A stretch of DNA of 64,000 bases from Malania oleifera. Its lineage: Eukaryota > Streptophyta > Magnoliopsida > Santalales > Ximeniaceae. The DNA lies in assembly GCF_029873635.1 (NCBI RefSeq), contig NC_080422.1, forward strand, positions 1,220,001 to 1,284,000, read 5' to 3'. This document shows, piece after piece, positions 25,979-38,830 of this stretch; the first letter of the stretch is position 1; each line of letters begins with the position of its first letter. The position numbers were made by a program, and so were the translations under genes. The notes below the pieces were generated by a model. It was not told the DNA's origin, did not search any database, and was given only the letters and a program-made list of their open reading frames with translations.

Positions 25979-26440
25979 GAAAGAAGAAGAGTTAGGAGGG
26001 CAAGAAGACTTCTTGGGCTTGGATTGGATTTGGAATATGCGTAATATATAAAGGAGCGAGGATTCAGGGAAGGGAGGAAAATTAGAAGAAAGAACCCAAA
26101 GCCGTCAAAACGGGGTCAACAAGTGAACGTCTCTTCTTCCAACTTGTTCAATGGACCATGGAAGAACGGTTCTAATTTTGAAATGTCACGCCGCCATCAC
26201 TGGCCGCAGTTCTTTGCTTTTTCTCTTATTCGTTTTTTTTTTTTTTTTTAATGCATAAGAACAAAACACATTAAGAATATGTCAAAAATTTTACAAACCC
26301 TAGTTGAGACTTCAAACATTTAATAAATACCCACTATCATTTTTGAAATCTCAAACAGATTTTTAAAATTTTTTAAATCTTAAAAAAAATTTATATCTTT
26401 TTTTAAACTTTAAAAAAGTTCAATATCTTCTATCTCAAAA

Positions 26441-26862
26441 AAATATCATTTATCAATGAGTAGATTTTATTACAGATTCTTTAAATCTCAATTATACTAC
26501 TATAAATTTGGTGTTATTTTTCATAAATGTCAAATTTATTCATATAACTACCAATGATTATTTTAAAATACACTCATAAAATATTCTTATAATTATATCA
26601 AATTTATCCCTATAACTACTCATAATTTTTTTAAAATATCCATATAACTATCTACAATTATCTTAAAATGCTCTTATACTATTTAATTTTTTATAACTAT
26701 TTACAACTATCACAAAATGCTTTTATACTAGTTAATTTTTTTTTTAATTTTAAAAAATAGAAAGTCATAAAGTTGTGCCCATGGCTAGTATTAATTAATG
26801 TTATAGGTTACAAACTCGCGATTAAGCTCCCGTAATAGCATCTTATGATTTGCTCCAGAGTT
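26441..26862. other. AT-rich intergenic DNA
   Basis: Degenerate repeats of 'ataactacncaatnattttaaaat' type lie at about 26.53-26.72 kb. No coding signal. Confidence 0.5.
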
Positions 26863-28968
26863 TGTTGACTCTATGGGTCATATCCTGTTTTGATTATGAC
26901 AAATACTCAGGTATTTAATGTCTGACAAGTTGATGTGTAGGCTTATTTTGGTAATATCATATGATGGCACTCGGAGACCCGAAGAAATATGAGAACCCTT
27001 ATTGCTTTTAAGTGTTGCATTTTTTCATTCAATTGGGTCTGTAATAATCATTTATTCCAAGGTTTGTAATAATCATTTATTCTAAGGTCTGTAATAATCT
27101 ACATATCACGCATGTAGGAACTGGTAAACTCAAGACCTTATAAAGACCTTAGGGATCACCCTTCGGTCGACCGATGCCGGATTTTTTCGATAGTCCTCAA
27201 AAGACCTTAGAAAGATCCTAGGTCTCAGCACTTGCACTTAAGATGTCCCCAAAATCACTTATAATATCAGGGAAATTAATTGAAGTGAAAATGGACTAAT
27301 AGGAAAAAACTGTGAGAGGTCGGGCGACCAAACCCTTGGTGTTCAAAACACCTCAGGCACCCGAACCATGGACCAGTCAACAAGTTGACCTAACTTTGGC
27401 AAACCAAACTAAAATGAACACACCATCCACGGTCGACTGAACCGCTAAGCTGACCCCTTTTCACCAACTCAGCCAACCGAACTTTACGTTCAAAATGGCC
27501 CCGGGCGACCGAACACATGAGTTCAGTTAACCGAATGATAGACCAAGCAACTGAAACACAGACAGAATGAAATCGCCTTGGTTCAGCATACCGAGCCCTG
27601 ATTTGGGCACTCGAACGATCAAAAGTGTCTTTTTTGACTGAGTTTGTTTGGATGATCGAACTGTGGTTCAGCCACCCAAAAACTCTCGGGTTGTTTATTT
27701 TTACCGAGTTTAAAAAAGGGTTAAACGGGGTTAATATTTTTAAATGGCTTTTAAGCAACACTAATAATAATTACCCCTATGTCCTTATGGTCATAATTTA
27801 GCTCATGTCTATATATAGGTCTCATTTGCAAGATTAACATAAGATTAGGGAGTTTGATTAAGAAAAAATTTTTCTAAATTTTTGAAATCCCTTTCTTCAT
27901 AAACATCTCATATACTCATTCTTTTATCATTCTCTTGCCAAATTTTTTTGAGTGAGTATATCTTGAGAGATCCTACAAAGCTATTACTTTCATTACTTTG
28001 ATTGTTTGTTGATTTTGTTTGAGAGTTTAGCCAAAGGTTTTTCCCCAGATTCACTGATATTCTTTGTGTGGGCAAACCTTATAGCTAGTGGGTCTTTGCA
28101 CCACCATTTCAAGATTCACTTGGCTTCTATTGTTGATTGTACAAATATTTTTCACAAGCATTCTTTTCAAACATTTCTTAAGCTACATTTTGAGAAAATC
28201 ATTTTAGAGATTTTTGTACATCCTTGTTGCAACTCTTTGAAACACTTGTTGTGATTGATTAACATTAATTGTTAGTTTCAAAGATAAATTATTTGCACAC
28301 TTTTTGAGATTATTGCATATTGACATTTGTAAGAGTGTAGTTGAACACACTGCACAGAGCTTATAGTTCTTACATCATTGGTGTGCATTGATTATACTGT
28401 GTTGAATTGTAGTACATAATCTGCTTAGGTAAGAAGCATTTGTTTGTACGCAAATTTTTATATCCTTTGTATTCTAGTCGTAGGCCTGAAGAGAGAGGCT
28501 AGCCCTATTGAATAGTCCCAAATTGGCTTAGATTCGGTTAGGAAAGTTAGGTGCACCATCCTGGTAAGGTGTAGGTTGAGGTCAGCCCCACTAATTGGCC
28601 AAGTTATAATCGGCGTCGCTCCACCCATTAAGTGAGCTGTAGTGGAATCGTTGTGCTGGTGAGCCAAGGAAGGGTTGTAAGCAGTATTGGCTGAACTCCA
28701 ATAACATATCATGTGTGCACTTTACTTTTTCGTAATTTATTTTCTGCACGTGTATGTTATTTTATGAATGTTGCACATGATTTAATTTTCGTACATTTTA
28801 TTTATCTGCGCATTTGGGTTTATGAGTATATAGACAAACCCTAAGTTGAATATTACTGCTGCTAACTTGAACATAGCTAGGAAAAAATTTTAAATACCCA
28901 ATTCACCCCTCCCCCCCCCCCCCTTGGGAATACACCAAGGCTAACTGAGTTTGTTGCACGTTTCAACA
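26863..28968 (+). mobile_element. copia-type solo LTR 3
   Basis: It starts tgttgactctatgggtcat, with 'gattatgacaaatact' nearby. It ends after 'caattcacccct', a C-run (about 28910-28923) and cttggg, at tttcaaca. The length of about 2.1 kb and layout fit long Ty1/copia LTRs. A cgggcgaccgaac-like array (27165-27690) precedes a TATA box (tctatatatagg, about 27808). No internal coding region, so it is a solo LTR. The right edge is ambiguous: gagtttgttg occurs at 26858-26867 and again at 28947-28956, so the true end could be near 28946. Confidence 0.65.
27165..27690 (+). promoter_or_regulatory. gggcgaccgaac motif array in copia LTR 3
   Basis: About a dozen degenerate copies (cggtcgaccga, gggcgaccgaac, gcacccgaacc, gttaaccgaa) lie about 120 bp upstream of the LTR TATA box at 27808. 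Function is inferred from position and recurrence. Confidence 0.5.
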
Positions 28969-29423
28969 CACATACACACACATATGTAAATTTCAAAGAA
29001 AACATTTTCTCCCCCCACCCATGCATACAATACCAACTAATGAGACCAAAAAGACAAAAATAAATTATTTTTATTTTTACTTTTGAAAAAAAAAAAAAAC
29101 CCTAACCTTAGAAGTAATAGTAACCTGAAGTATAAGTAGTCCAAATTAGATACCAGAAGCTTAAAAAAAAAAAAAAAGACCCCCGGAGGGGTTAGAGAAG
29201 ACAACTTCTTTAGTTAAGCATTGTAGAAAATAGAATCTTATTTACATGGAAATGAATGCTAGATATCCTCCTAACTAATTCAAAATTGAAAGTTGTGATG
29301 ACATGAAATTATAATAGACACAACTGTTAGCTGAAGCAATGTTTCAAAAAAAAAAATTTGGGTTCTAATAGAAGTTCATTGGGCCTATGGTTCGCGACTA
29401 AAGAGTTAAAGTTTGATATATAT
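28969..29423. other. intergenic DNA with A-runs
   Basis: CA-rich start (28966-28983), several poly-A runs (29087-29099, 29162-29176) and no coding frame. Its right part may hold a decayed LTR of the copia remnant that follows. Confidence 0.4.
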
Positions 29424-30133
29424 TGTTAGCCCACAACCTAACAGCTTAAACTTTGAAGTAAAGTGGTAATCTAACATGGTATCAAAGCCACACGATATCT
29501 AGCTCTCCGTTCATGTTAACCCCTAGCCCATAGCCTCCTTCCACCTCATCCCTTCTCATATGGTAGACGATGACGAAATTCCAATGAAGTCTGGTGACTC
29601 TACCACCACTCCTAATATGCTCCTCTCTCAATTATTTAGCACCAAGATTGTCGAAGCTCTATCCAAAGCTCAAGCCCCGACCATGCATTTGAACCTATTG
29701 TGTATCGAATTGCATCAGATTGGATGGTTTCAACTATGTTTTATGGTCCCAAGTTGTCGAGATGTACATCTCCGACAAAGACAAGTTGAGCTACATCAAT
29801 GGTGAGTTACCTCCGTCATCTCCAACCAACTTGTACTTCTGCAAGTGGCGCACTAACAACGCCATTGTCAAAGGCTAGTTGATCAACTCCATGGATCCGA
29901 CGTTAATCGGCAATCTCATTAGATTTCCCACAACCAGAATGGTTTGGGATTCTATTGCTACCATCTATTTTGATGGTGGTGATACCTCTCAAGTCAACTC
30001 TCCTACGGATCCAGGTAACCTTGGTCATGCCTAACTTAGTCATTGCTACAATGTGAATAGTGGTGCTTGCCTTCTCGACTCTAGGGCCACGGATCTTTTG
30101 ACTTTTGATCCCGAGAATTTCTCCCACCACTCA
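29424..30133 (+). mobile_element. Ty1/copia remnant: LTR end, primer site, gag piece
   Basis: A Met-tRNA-type primer site (tggtatcaaagcc, about 29478-29490) follows an LTR-end-like 'gtaatctaaca'. After it comes sequence related to copia gag (one frame encodes a WRTNNAIVKG-like stretch near 29.85 kb), then a short protease-like stretch near 30.08 kb. Most of the element is missing and the frame is broken several times, so it is old. LTR G cuts it at 30134. Confidence 0.6.
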
Positions 30134-30256
30134 TGTAGTGATTCAAAAGAATAATTAATTAATTAATTAAAAATTATTATATAATATAATATAATATAAT
30201 ATAACATAATAATATATATAATATAACATAATAATATATTAATATAATATTATAAT

Positions 30257-30261
30257 ATTAA
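30257..30261 (+). repeat. target-site duplication of solo LTR E, left copy (attaa)
   Basis: attaa precedes LTR E and recurs at 34687-34691 directly after it. Confidence 0.8.
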
Positions 30262-30773
30262 TGCGACAAAATCAATATCACAAATCCCAACTCAGCATAT
30301 CATAATCCACCTAGACCCATGGGTACCAGGGATACATTAGAACATAAAACAGAAGCCTAAGCAGTAGGAATCATACAATCATATACATCTCATTATACCA
30401 TACATCACAATACCAGAGTTACTACAATCATTGTATACATATATACACAACACTCAGCCCAAAAAGATGTCTTAGGGCCATTTTTACAAAATACACCCGA
30501 CCCTATCAAAATACTTACTCTCCTGGAAGGGCAGATCTACCGTACTAGATCAGTGGGGCTTTACCCGCTCTTCTATCGGGGGCTCTTGAAAAGTTTATAA
30601 AATTTTGGGGTGAGACACCTCTCAGTAAGGAAAAATAAACTAATACCAATGTGTGGCAACATGAGTATTCTGTGTTATACATATACCATACAGAACATAT
30701 TCAGTAACTGTTTTGTCAAATCTGGGAAAGCATATATACCATTAAAACATGGCAGAACATACTGCATTTCATA

Positions 30774-30902
30774 TGTAGTAACCGGGAAAAAAAAATAATA
30801 ATAAATTTTAATTTAAAAAAATATAATAATAATAATAATAATAAAATAATAAAATAAAATTAATTAATTAAATTAACAAGTAAAATGAATAGTATGATAA
30901 GG

Positions 30903-30949
<47 letters not shown>

Positions 30950-30956
30950 AAGCATG

Positions 30957-30987
<31 letters not shown>

Positions 30988-31091
30988 ATAAGTAAGTTAT
31001 TATGATATGTATTTAATATAAAGGTTAAAGGTATATATATATAGAAAGTGGAAAGCTTCTTCAAGAAGCTTACTTGGATTTTTTTGGAAGT

Positions 31092-31136
<45 letters not shown>

Positions 31137-33017
31137 CTACGACTCTCTCTCTTCGATTCCGGGCTAGTTTTACGCCGGATCGACAAACCGAAGCCACCAC
31201 GACGCTCCTGGCGAAGTTCTCTACAAGTCTGCCAGAGCGGATCGTCAGGGAAACGAAGTTAGATTTCATCCCAAATCCAAGGTAAGGCTTTATATTCAAT
31301 ATTTGGATTTTTGACAGTTGAAGAAAATGATATACGCGTAAAAATACTGAACATTAATACTGAAAATTTTCAGTTCCAGGGTATTGATTGGGAACGTTGG
31401 GAATCATCCCTAAGTTGAGGTAAGACCTTTTAAGTCGAATTTGACTTAGTGGTAGTTATAGAAAATGTTGTACGTACGAAAATACTAAACTTTAATTCTG
31501 CGAGTTTTCATTTTCAAGGTATTGAGTTGAGAACCTTGTGGGTACGGGGAAGATTTTCTTAGGGGTTTTTCAGGAATCAGGTAAGGGGATAAACTAAGTT
31601 AGTTTTGTTTTGAGAAAATGTATGTATATATATATAGCATCTGGTTTCAGGAAAAATAAATATATTTATATATATGATTTATATTTGGAAAATACTGTTT
31701 AAATGATGATATGTTGAATACGTAGAAAATTTGTTTAGTGTGGCATGAGTATAAAAATGTTGTGAAATACTGTTTTTTTTTTTGAATGGGGACGATATGG
31801 ATTTTTATGATGGAAAACTGGCGTACGGGCCAAGATATTTTTATATGTATATGTGATTTGCCGGCGTATGAGCCGTGCTATGTGGATGAGATTTGCCGAC
31901 GTACGGGCCGTGCTATGTGATTTGCCAGCGTACGGGCTGTTTTATGTGATTTGCCGGCGTACGGGCCGTGCTATGTTAAAATGTGTAATACCGGCGTACG
32001 GGCCGATGATTTTTATGATACACGTATATATGTGAAATGATATGATTGATGTGAAAATAAATGATATGAGATATTTATGTATCACGGTTTTAGTATATGT
32101 ATATGATATCAGAATCTGGTTGGCTTGGTCTAGGCTAGCACTTGCACGGTACCGTTGCTATGTGTCCATGGTCCTCGTGATCATGATATCTGTGTTAACG
32201 CTGCTGTACGGAGTGGTGTGAGATTGCATGGTCGATGTGGTTATTTTCAAGAAGTGTGCTGTTATCGCCCCTGGTGTACGGACCAGTCTGGGTAGACCCA
32301 TCGGACCTACAAACTACTGTTTGACTTGGCAGTGGTCTGCCAACCATTGTCAGGTCCCGCCTTCGGGCCACACAACCCAGTCATGTGGGGGTAATACATG
32401 ACAACAGCCAGCTAACCTACCAGGATTGTTTTTATGTTATTATTATTATGATATGAGATGAGAAATGTTTATGAAAATGCAGTATGTTCTGCCATGTTTT
32501 GATATGCATATGTTTTTCCAGATTTGATAAACAGTATTGAACATGTTATGTATGGTATATGTAGAACACAGAATACTCATGTTGCCACACACTGGTATTA
32601 GTTTATTTCCCTTACTGAGAGGTGTCTCACCCCTAAATCTTATACATTTTTCAGGAGCCCCTAATTAAAGAGCGGGAAAAGCCCCGCTGATCTAGATCAG
32701 TTGTTTGCCCTCTTTGGAATGGTAAGTTTTTGGTAGGGACAGTTAGGTTTTGTGGGGATTGTCCCTAGATTTCATTTTTGAGATGTATATACTGTGAGAT
32801 AGTAATTGTAGTGACTCTGGTATGTGTTATGCACATTATGATGAGATGTATATGATTTTATACTTTCTGCTGCGTAGGCTTCTGCTGTATGTTTTGTTAT
32901 ATCCCTGGTGCTCACGGGCCCAGGTGGATTGTGACCTGCTGAGCTGGAATGTATGATGTGATGATAATTTATTTATATATAAAAAATATATATGCAAAAA
33001 AGGAGCAGGTCGTTACA
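30774..33017 (+). mobile_element. Solo LTR F: Ty3 LTR inserted in LTR E
   Basis: It starts tgtagtaaccggg and ends ggtcgttaca, with tcata duplicated on both sides (30769-30773 and 33018-33022). The 2,244-bp length and sequence are close to the LTRs of element J, so F comes from the same subfamily. It contains AT (30907-30948) and GT (about 30964-30986) runs, a CT tract (31090-31124), a donor-like caggtaagggg (GT at 31581), a ccggcgtacgggccgt array (31817-32008), and an acceptor-like tttttcaggag (AG at 32653-32654). It is the youngest event of the G-E-F stack. Confidence 0.9.
31817..32008 (+). repeat. ccggcgtacgggccgt tandem array in LTR F
   Basis: About six imperfect units of 25-35 bp (gccggcgtacgggccgtgct plus atgtgattt). 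The same array lies in reverse in LTR E (33484-33717) and in the LTR of J (56888-57098). The short frames here are repeat artefacts. Confidence 0.8.
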
Positions 33018-34335
33018 TCATAAGCATATTTCATCTCATATAATAATAATACAAAAACATTTCTGGTAGGTTAGTTGGCTGTTGTCAAGCATTACCCCCA
33101 CATGACTGGGTTGTGTGGCCCGAAGGCGGGACCTGACAATGGTTGGCCGACCACTACCAAGTTGAAAATACAGTCTGTAAGTCTGATGGGTCTGCCAGAC
33201 TTGGTCCGTATACCAGGGACGATCACACACTTCTTAAAAACCACATCAACCATCCAATCTCACACCACTCCGTACAGCGGCATTAACACAGATATCATGA
33301 TCATGATGACCATGGACACATAGCAACAATACCGTACAAGTGCTAGCCTAGACCAAGCCAACCAGGTTCTGATACCATATAACATATATTGAAACTGTGA
33401 TACATGGATATTTCATATCATTAATTATCAAATCAATCATATCATTTTGCATATATACGTATATCATGAAAATCATCAGCCTGTATGCCGATATTACACA
33501 TTTTATCATAGCTCGACCCGTACGTCGGCAAATCATAACACAGCCTGTACGTTGGCAAATTATATCCATAGGTTGGCCCGTACGCTGGCAAATCATATCA
33601 TAGCACAACCCGTACGCTGGAAAATCACATCCATAGCACGGCTCGTACGTCGGCAAAATATATCCATAGCACAGCCCGTACGCTGACAAAACATATAAAA
33701 ATCTCAGCCCGTACACCGGTTTTCCATTATAAAAATCCGTATCATAATCACATTTTTAGAAAACAGTATTTCATAACAATTTCTACACATGCCACATTAA
33801 ACGGGTTTTTCGTAAGTTTAACATATCATCACTTTCGACAGCATTTTCCCAAAATATATATTATATATATGAACATATTTACTTTCCTGAAATCAAATGC
33901 TATATATATACATACATTTTCTCAAAAAGAAACTAGCTTAGTTTATCCCCTTACCTGATTCCTGAAAAGCCCCTAAGAAAAATTGTCCTGCACCCGCAGG
34001 GTTCCCCGTTCAACACCCTGAAAATGGAATTTTTCAGAACTAAAGTTTAGTATTTCTATGCATGTATCACTTTCTACAGTTGTTAATTAACCAAATACTG
34101 AGTAAAAAGTCTTGCCCTGGATTTGGGATGGTTTCCAACTCAGCCCCACTGACGATCCGCTCTGGCAGACTTGCAGAGAACTTTACTTGGAGCGTCGTGA
34201 TGGCTTCAGATTTTCGAACCAGCAGAAATCCGGCCCGAAATCGAAGAGACAAGGAGGAGGAACCGAAGGGTAAAAGAGAGAAAAGGTTTCTGTGCAAAAT
34301 TTCCATGAAAATTTGAGTTCTTCCCTATTTATAGG

Positions 34336-34613
34336 ACTAGATTCGTCAACGAGCCACGTCATCTCATCGACGAGTCCTTTAATAATTTCGTCAATGAAAT
34401 CCACTCCTCGTCGATGAAATTCAGATGGTCCAAAATCTCACTCAGTATTTTCTCATCGACGAGACCAATTATATTTTCGTTGACGAACTCCAACCCTCAT
34501 CGACGGCCTCCCGTTATACCCTCGTCGATGAGTCCCCTGTATTCGTTGATGAGGAGCTGAAAAATTCCTCAGGATTATCCTTCCAAAATCGAGTTCGTCA
34601 ACGAAGTCGACTG
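34336..34613 (-). promoter_or_regulatory. tcgtcgacga motif array upstream of LTR E TATA box
   Basis: About nine or ten degenerate copies of the near-palindrome tcgtcgacga lie just upstream (minus strand) of a cctataaatag TATA box at about 34325-34333. Matching arrays occur in LTRs C, H and the 38867 LTR. Function is inferred. Confidence 0.5.
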
Positions 34614-34850
34614 CCTCCTTCTCTTTCCGGTTTCCATTTCCCTTTCTTTTTATTATTTAAATACCATTATTCTTCGGGTTGTTACAATTAATATATATAT
34701 AAACATTCTGCTTGCAAGAATTCTAGTCGTCTCTCTCTCTCTCTCTCTCTCTCATCTTTCTCTCTCCTCAACCTCACTCTCTCTCTCTCTTTCTCTCTCT
34801 CCTCAATTTCTTCCCCGATTCTCGATCGATTGAAGAACGGGAAATACCAC

Positions 34851-36570
34851 AGTAAGAACCCAAACAGTGATAGGTGGGTTTAATTAATTATGAGAGGGGC
34901 GAGATGGTAATTAAAAAGGCTTCATCGATGAAGCCAGAGTTCGTCGACGAAGGCCTTACATTTCTCGTCAACGAAGTTCAGAGGCTCATCGACGAGGAGA
35001 AGCCGAGGGATTTCAGAAAATCGAAAATCCCAGGCTTGTCGACGAGGCCATCGTCTTGTCAACGAGCTATCCATATGACCTCGTCGATGAGGACGCAATT
35101 CTTCGACAAGAGCTGCTGATTCAAAGGTACTATAAATATCCATTTTCATTACTTCCTAGCTAAGAAATCTCATTTCCTCTCTCTATCTCTCTAGAAACTC
35201 TTCCTACTCTTCATATCTTTAGATTTATTTGTCGTTCATCGCGTGAATCATTAATCTGAAGTTACTATGAGGATTGTGGAAGGATTCTCTACAAGTTATA
35301 CGGATCGGATTTTCAGTTTGACCGTTTTTGGGTTTTGGCTCAAAATCATGGTAAGACTCGATGTTCAATTTTGATCCAATAGTTTTGTAGAGAACAGTGT
35401 CGTGAGTATATTCTGTACTGGGATTTGTAGGTTTTGGAACTCGATTCATTATTTAGAGGCTTTAGAGTTCGGGATTTGCCATTTGGGGGAAAGGTAAGGA
35501 GAATTATGCTTATGTCGGTTATTTTCGAAATCGGACTCGGTAGAACTATGATTCACAGTCCTGTGTGTGTTTTGGCTACTCATTTGGGGGGATCTAATAG
35601 GGAAAACTCTAGGTTTTTCATGATTACAGTTTTGGGAAAAAGGAGGCGACGAGCTGCATCCCTGGTTTTGTTCAAAACCAAATGTATATGTTGATTTATA
35701 TTGTGTTATAGGGATGGTCGTGCCTTGACTTGTTTAAACTATATATGTTTGGAAAGCCATGATTCTAGATTACCAAATGGGTGTGATTTGTTTGGTTATA
35801 TTAGCATGCATGTGTGTGTGATTGGTTGAAATGCGAGTAGGAACATGGTTCTGAACTTGTTCCAGGTACTGAGAGTGTCCGACTCTATATCCATGGGCAT
35901 ATGAAATCGCTAGGCCATGTTTGGCAAGAGTGTCCAGCTCTATATCCGAGGGCGTAAGCCTTACCGGCCGATCACCGAAGGGTGTGGATCCACCAGTTCA
36001 GCGCCAGTACGATGTCATGGGAGTTTGGGACTAGCCATGTGCCAGTGGCACCATGTTTCGCGGGTTGGCTACGAGCCAACGCCGTATGTCACGGGCCAGC
36101 TTCGGGCCAAAGGGTGTGACGACACTAGGATTGCTTGATCATGTGTGTGTGTGTGCATGCACTGTTGTGAAATTAGTACTGGAACTGCATTTAACTGTGT
36201 ATGTATTGCTGTCATGATAACACTCAAATGTCACACACCGATATAACATGTATTCTTCCTTACTGAGAGGTGTCTCACCCTTGCTGTACGTACATATTTT
36301 TCAGGTCCTTCAAGTAACCGGAACTAGCGACCTTGTGTTGGGAGCGTAGTGGCCAATGTACTGGGGGTAGCGCTTGGGTAAGTGCTAGGACTTGTGTTTT
36401 GCGGGTTGCCATTTTGAGATATGTTGGGCACCTGCTTGTACATTGTTTGATGGAGCCTTGATTCTGTTCTTGTATAGACTCTGGTATGGTACTGTATGTA
36501 TATAGAATGACCTTGTTCCACTGCGTATATGATTGTATGTGGATGCGTATTGGGTGCCTGGGAACCCCAC
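34851..36570 (+). mobile_element. LTR H: partial plus-strand Ty3 LTR
   Basis: It begins around gtaagaaccc (34853). A tcgtcgacga array (34922-35106) is followed by a TATA box (tataaatat, 35131), a donor-like aaaggtaagg (about 35493), and the conserved tactgagaggtgtctcaccc block (about 36260). An acceptor-like tttttcaggtcc follows (AG at 36303-36304). It stops near 36570, where pol sequence starts abruptly. The start is not perfect and the 3' end is absent. Confidence 0.6.
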
Positions 36571-38830
36571 GGGATCAGAAAAATGTGAAATTTGAATGGA
36601 CTGATGACTGTGAGCAGAGTTTTCAAAAGTTAAAGCAGCGGTTAGTTTCAACTCCAGTACTGGCTATTCCATCAGGAGAGGATGGTTATGTAATATACAG
36701 TGATGCTTCTTTGAAGGGTCTTGGGTGTGTGTTGATGCAGCACGGCAGGGTTATTGCATATGTGTCTAGGCAGCTTAAAGAATATGAGAAGAATTATCCT
36801 GTCCATGATTTAGCGCTTGCTGCAGTGGTGTATGCTCTTAAGATTTGGAGGCATTACTTATATGGTGGAAAATACGAGATTTTCACGGATTACAAGAGCC
36901 TAAAATATTTCTTCACTCAGAAAGAATTAAATATGAGACAAAGAAGGTGGCTAGAGCTTATTAAAGACTATGACTGCACGATTAGCTACCACCCAAGAAA
37001 AGTGAACGTAGTGGCAGATGCTTTGAGCAGGAAATCAGGGGGATCCGTGCTGGCAGCTATGGAGATTCAGCACTCGATTCTAGTGAACTTGGAGAGGCTC
37101 AGTATAGAATTGGTGGAGGAGAGTCCTCAGGCAATTATTGCCAGCTTGGTGGTTCAGCCTACACTTTACGAGAGGATTAAGGCAGCTCAGGGTGATGACG
37201 CAGAGTTGGCAGTAGTGATGGCTACAGTACGTGATGGTTAGGCTAAGGAGTTCAGCATATCAGATGATGGAGCTATACGATTTCATACTAGGCTATGTGT
37301 TCCTGTAGATGCTGAGATTAGGAGGACTATACTGGAGGAGGCTCACAGATCCCTATACACGATCCATCCCGGTAGTACTAAAATGTACAGGGATCTACGA
37401 GAGTATTTCTGGTGGAATGGAATGAAGAGGGAGATAGCTGAATTTGTTCAGCAGTGCTTAATATGCCAGCAGGTTAAAGTTGAGCATCAGAGACCAGCAA
37501 GACAGTTGCAGCCGTTGTTTATTCCAGAGTGGAAGTGGGACCACGTTTCTACGGATTTTGTTACGGGGCTACCACCAGTACGGCAGGGATTGAATGCAAT
37601 TTGGGTAGTTGTGGATCGTTTGACGAAGACTGCCCATTTTATCCCTATTAAAATCGGTTATTCCATGGACAGACTGGCAGAGATATATGTTCAGGAGATA
37701 GTTCGCGTCCATGGTGTACCAGTATCCTTAGTTTCAGATCGAGATCCTCGGTTTACTTCATGATTCTTGAGAAGTTTTCAGGAGGCTATGGGTACGCAGT
37801 TAGCTTTTAGCACTACTTTTCATCCCCAGATTGATGGTTAGACTGAGAAGACCATTCAGATATTAGAGGATATGCTTCGTGCTTGTGTGCTTGATTTTGG
37901 AGGTAGTTGGATTCAATTTATGTCGTTAGTTGAGTTTGCTTACAATAATGGCTATCAGGCTAGTATCGGCATGGCTCCATATGAAGCATTATATGGCAGG
38001 AGATGTCGTTCTCCTCTTTTCTGGGATGAAGTAGGTGAAAGGCGAGTTTTGGGTCCAGATATAGTACAACAGGCGTCCGACAAAGTTCGATTAATTAGAG
38101 AAAGAATTAAAATAGTACAGAGTCGGCAGAAAAGTTATGTAGACACTCGCTGCAAAGAATTGGAATTTGATATGGGAGATCGTGTATTTTTGAAGATAAC
38201 TCCTCTGAACGAAGTTATGAGATTTGGAAAGAAGGGCAAGTTGAGTGCTAGGTTTATTGGCCCTTTTGAGATACTTAAGAGAATAGGGTCAGTTGCCTAT
38301 AGGCTAGCTTTGCCGCCAGCTTTGGCTTGTATTCATAACGTATTTCATGTTGCCATGTTACGGAAATACGTCCCAAACCCATCTCACATCATTATTTACG
38401 CAGAGATAGAACTTAAGGATTCATTAGCATATGAAGAAGTACCCGTACAGATTTTGGACAGGAAGGTTCAGACTTTACGTACTAAAGAAATACAATTAGT
38501 AAAAGTGTTGTGGAGGAATCACGCCATAGAGGAAGCCTCTTGGGAGCTCGAAGAGCAGATTAGACAGAGATACCCACAGTTATTCCAAGAGGTATAGAGG
38601 TACTCAGATAAAGTATAGTAGTTAGATAAGTTTCTTTTGTAGGTACATGTATTGATTATGGTTAGTAGATAATATTTTGTTTTGGGAGAGATTTTCTTTT
38701 ATGGTTGTAATCTCCTAGAACCACTCATGTAACCACGGTATTCCTCTGTCATAAGTGAGGGCAGGTAATAAAATAAGTAGCCCCTTTTTCTTTACAAAAT
38801 GATGGAAGTATAGATAGAGATTCAGATAGT

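Larger units (their letters stand above)
24911..26440. repeat. segmental duplication, copy 1 (partner 46391-47782)
   Basis: From agattcaaacactcatta onwards this block matches 46391-47782 almost continuously. It includes the 'gacagaatgaagcaggtaaa' stretch, a small gene with its flanks, and 'aacccaaagccgtcaaaacg'. The similarity ends near a shared 'atcttctatctcaaa' / 'gtcatctatctcaaa' stretch. This copy has extra AT-rich sequence near 26.23-26.39 kb. By eye the identity is around 90 percent in the gene region. Confidence 0.85.
30262..34686 (-). mobile_element. Solo LTR E: minus-strand Ty3 LTR holding solo LTR F
   Basis: Read on the minus strand it starts tgtaacaacccgaag at 34686 and ends gtcgca at 30262, with attaa duplicated on both sides. 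Without LTR F it is about 2.2 kb. It carries the conserved ggtgagacacctctcagtaa block (about 30603, reversed), a ccggcgtacgggc-type array (33484-33717, reversed) and the cccgccttcgggc block (about 33090-33135, reversed). A TATA box (about 34325-34333) has a tcgtcgacga array upstream (34336-34613). No coding region remains. Confidence 0.85.
30134..34850 (+). mobile_element. LTR G: 5' fragment of a plus-strand Ty3 LTR, split by LTR E
   Basis: It starts tgtagtgattc with an AT-rich beginning (30134-30261), is interrupted by solo LTR E, and resumes at 34687 through a CT-rich stretch to about 34850, where LTR H starts. It interrupts the copia remnant. The E insertion duplicated attaa on both sides. 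The 5' start resembles the later 3' LTR at 38867, but the flanking bases do not match, so I do not claim they are one element. Confidence 0.6.
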
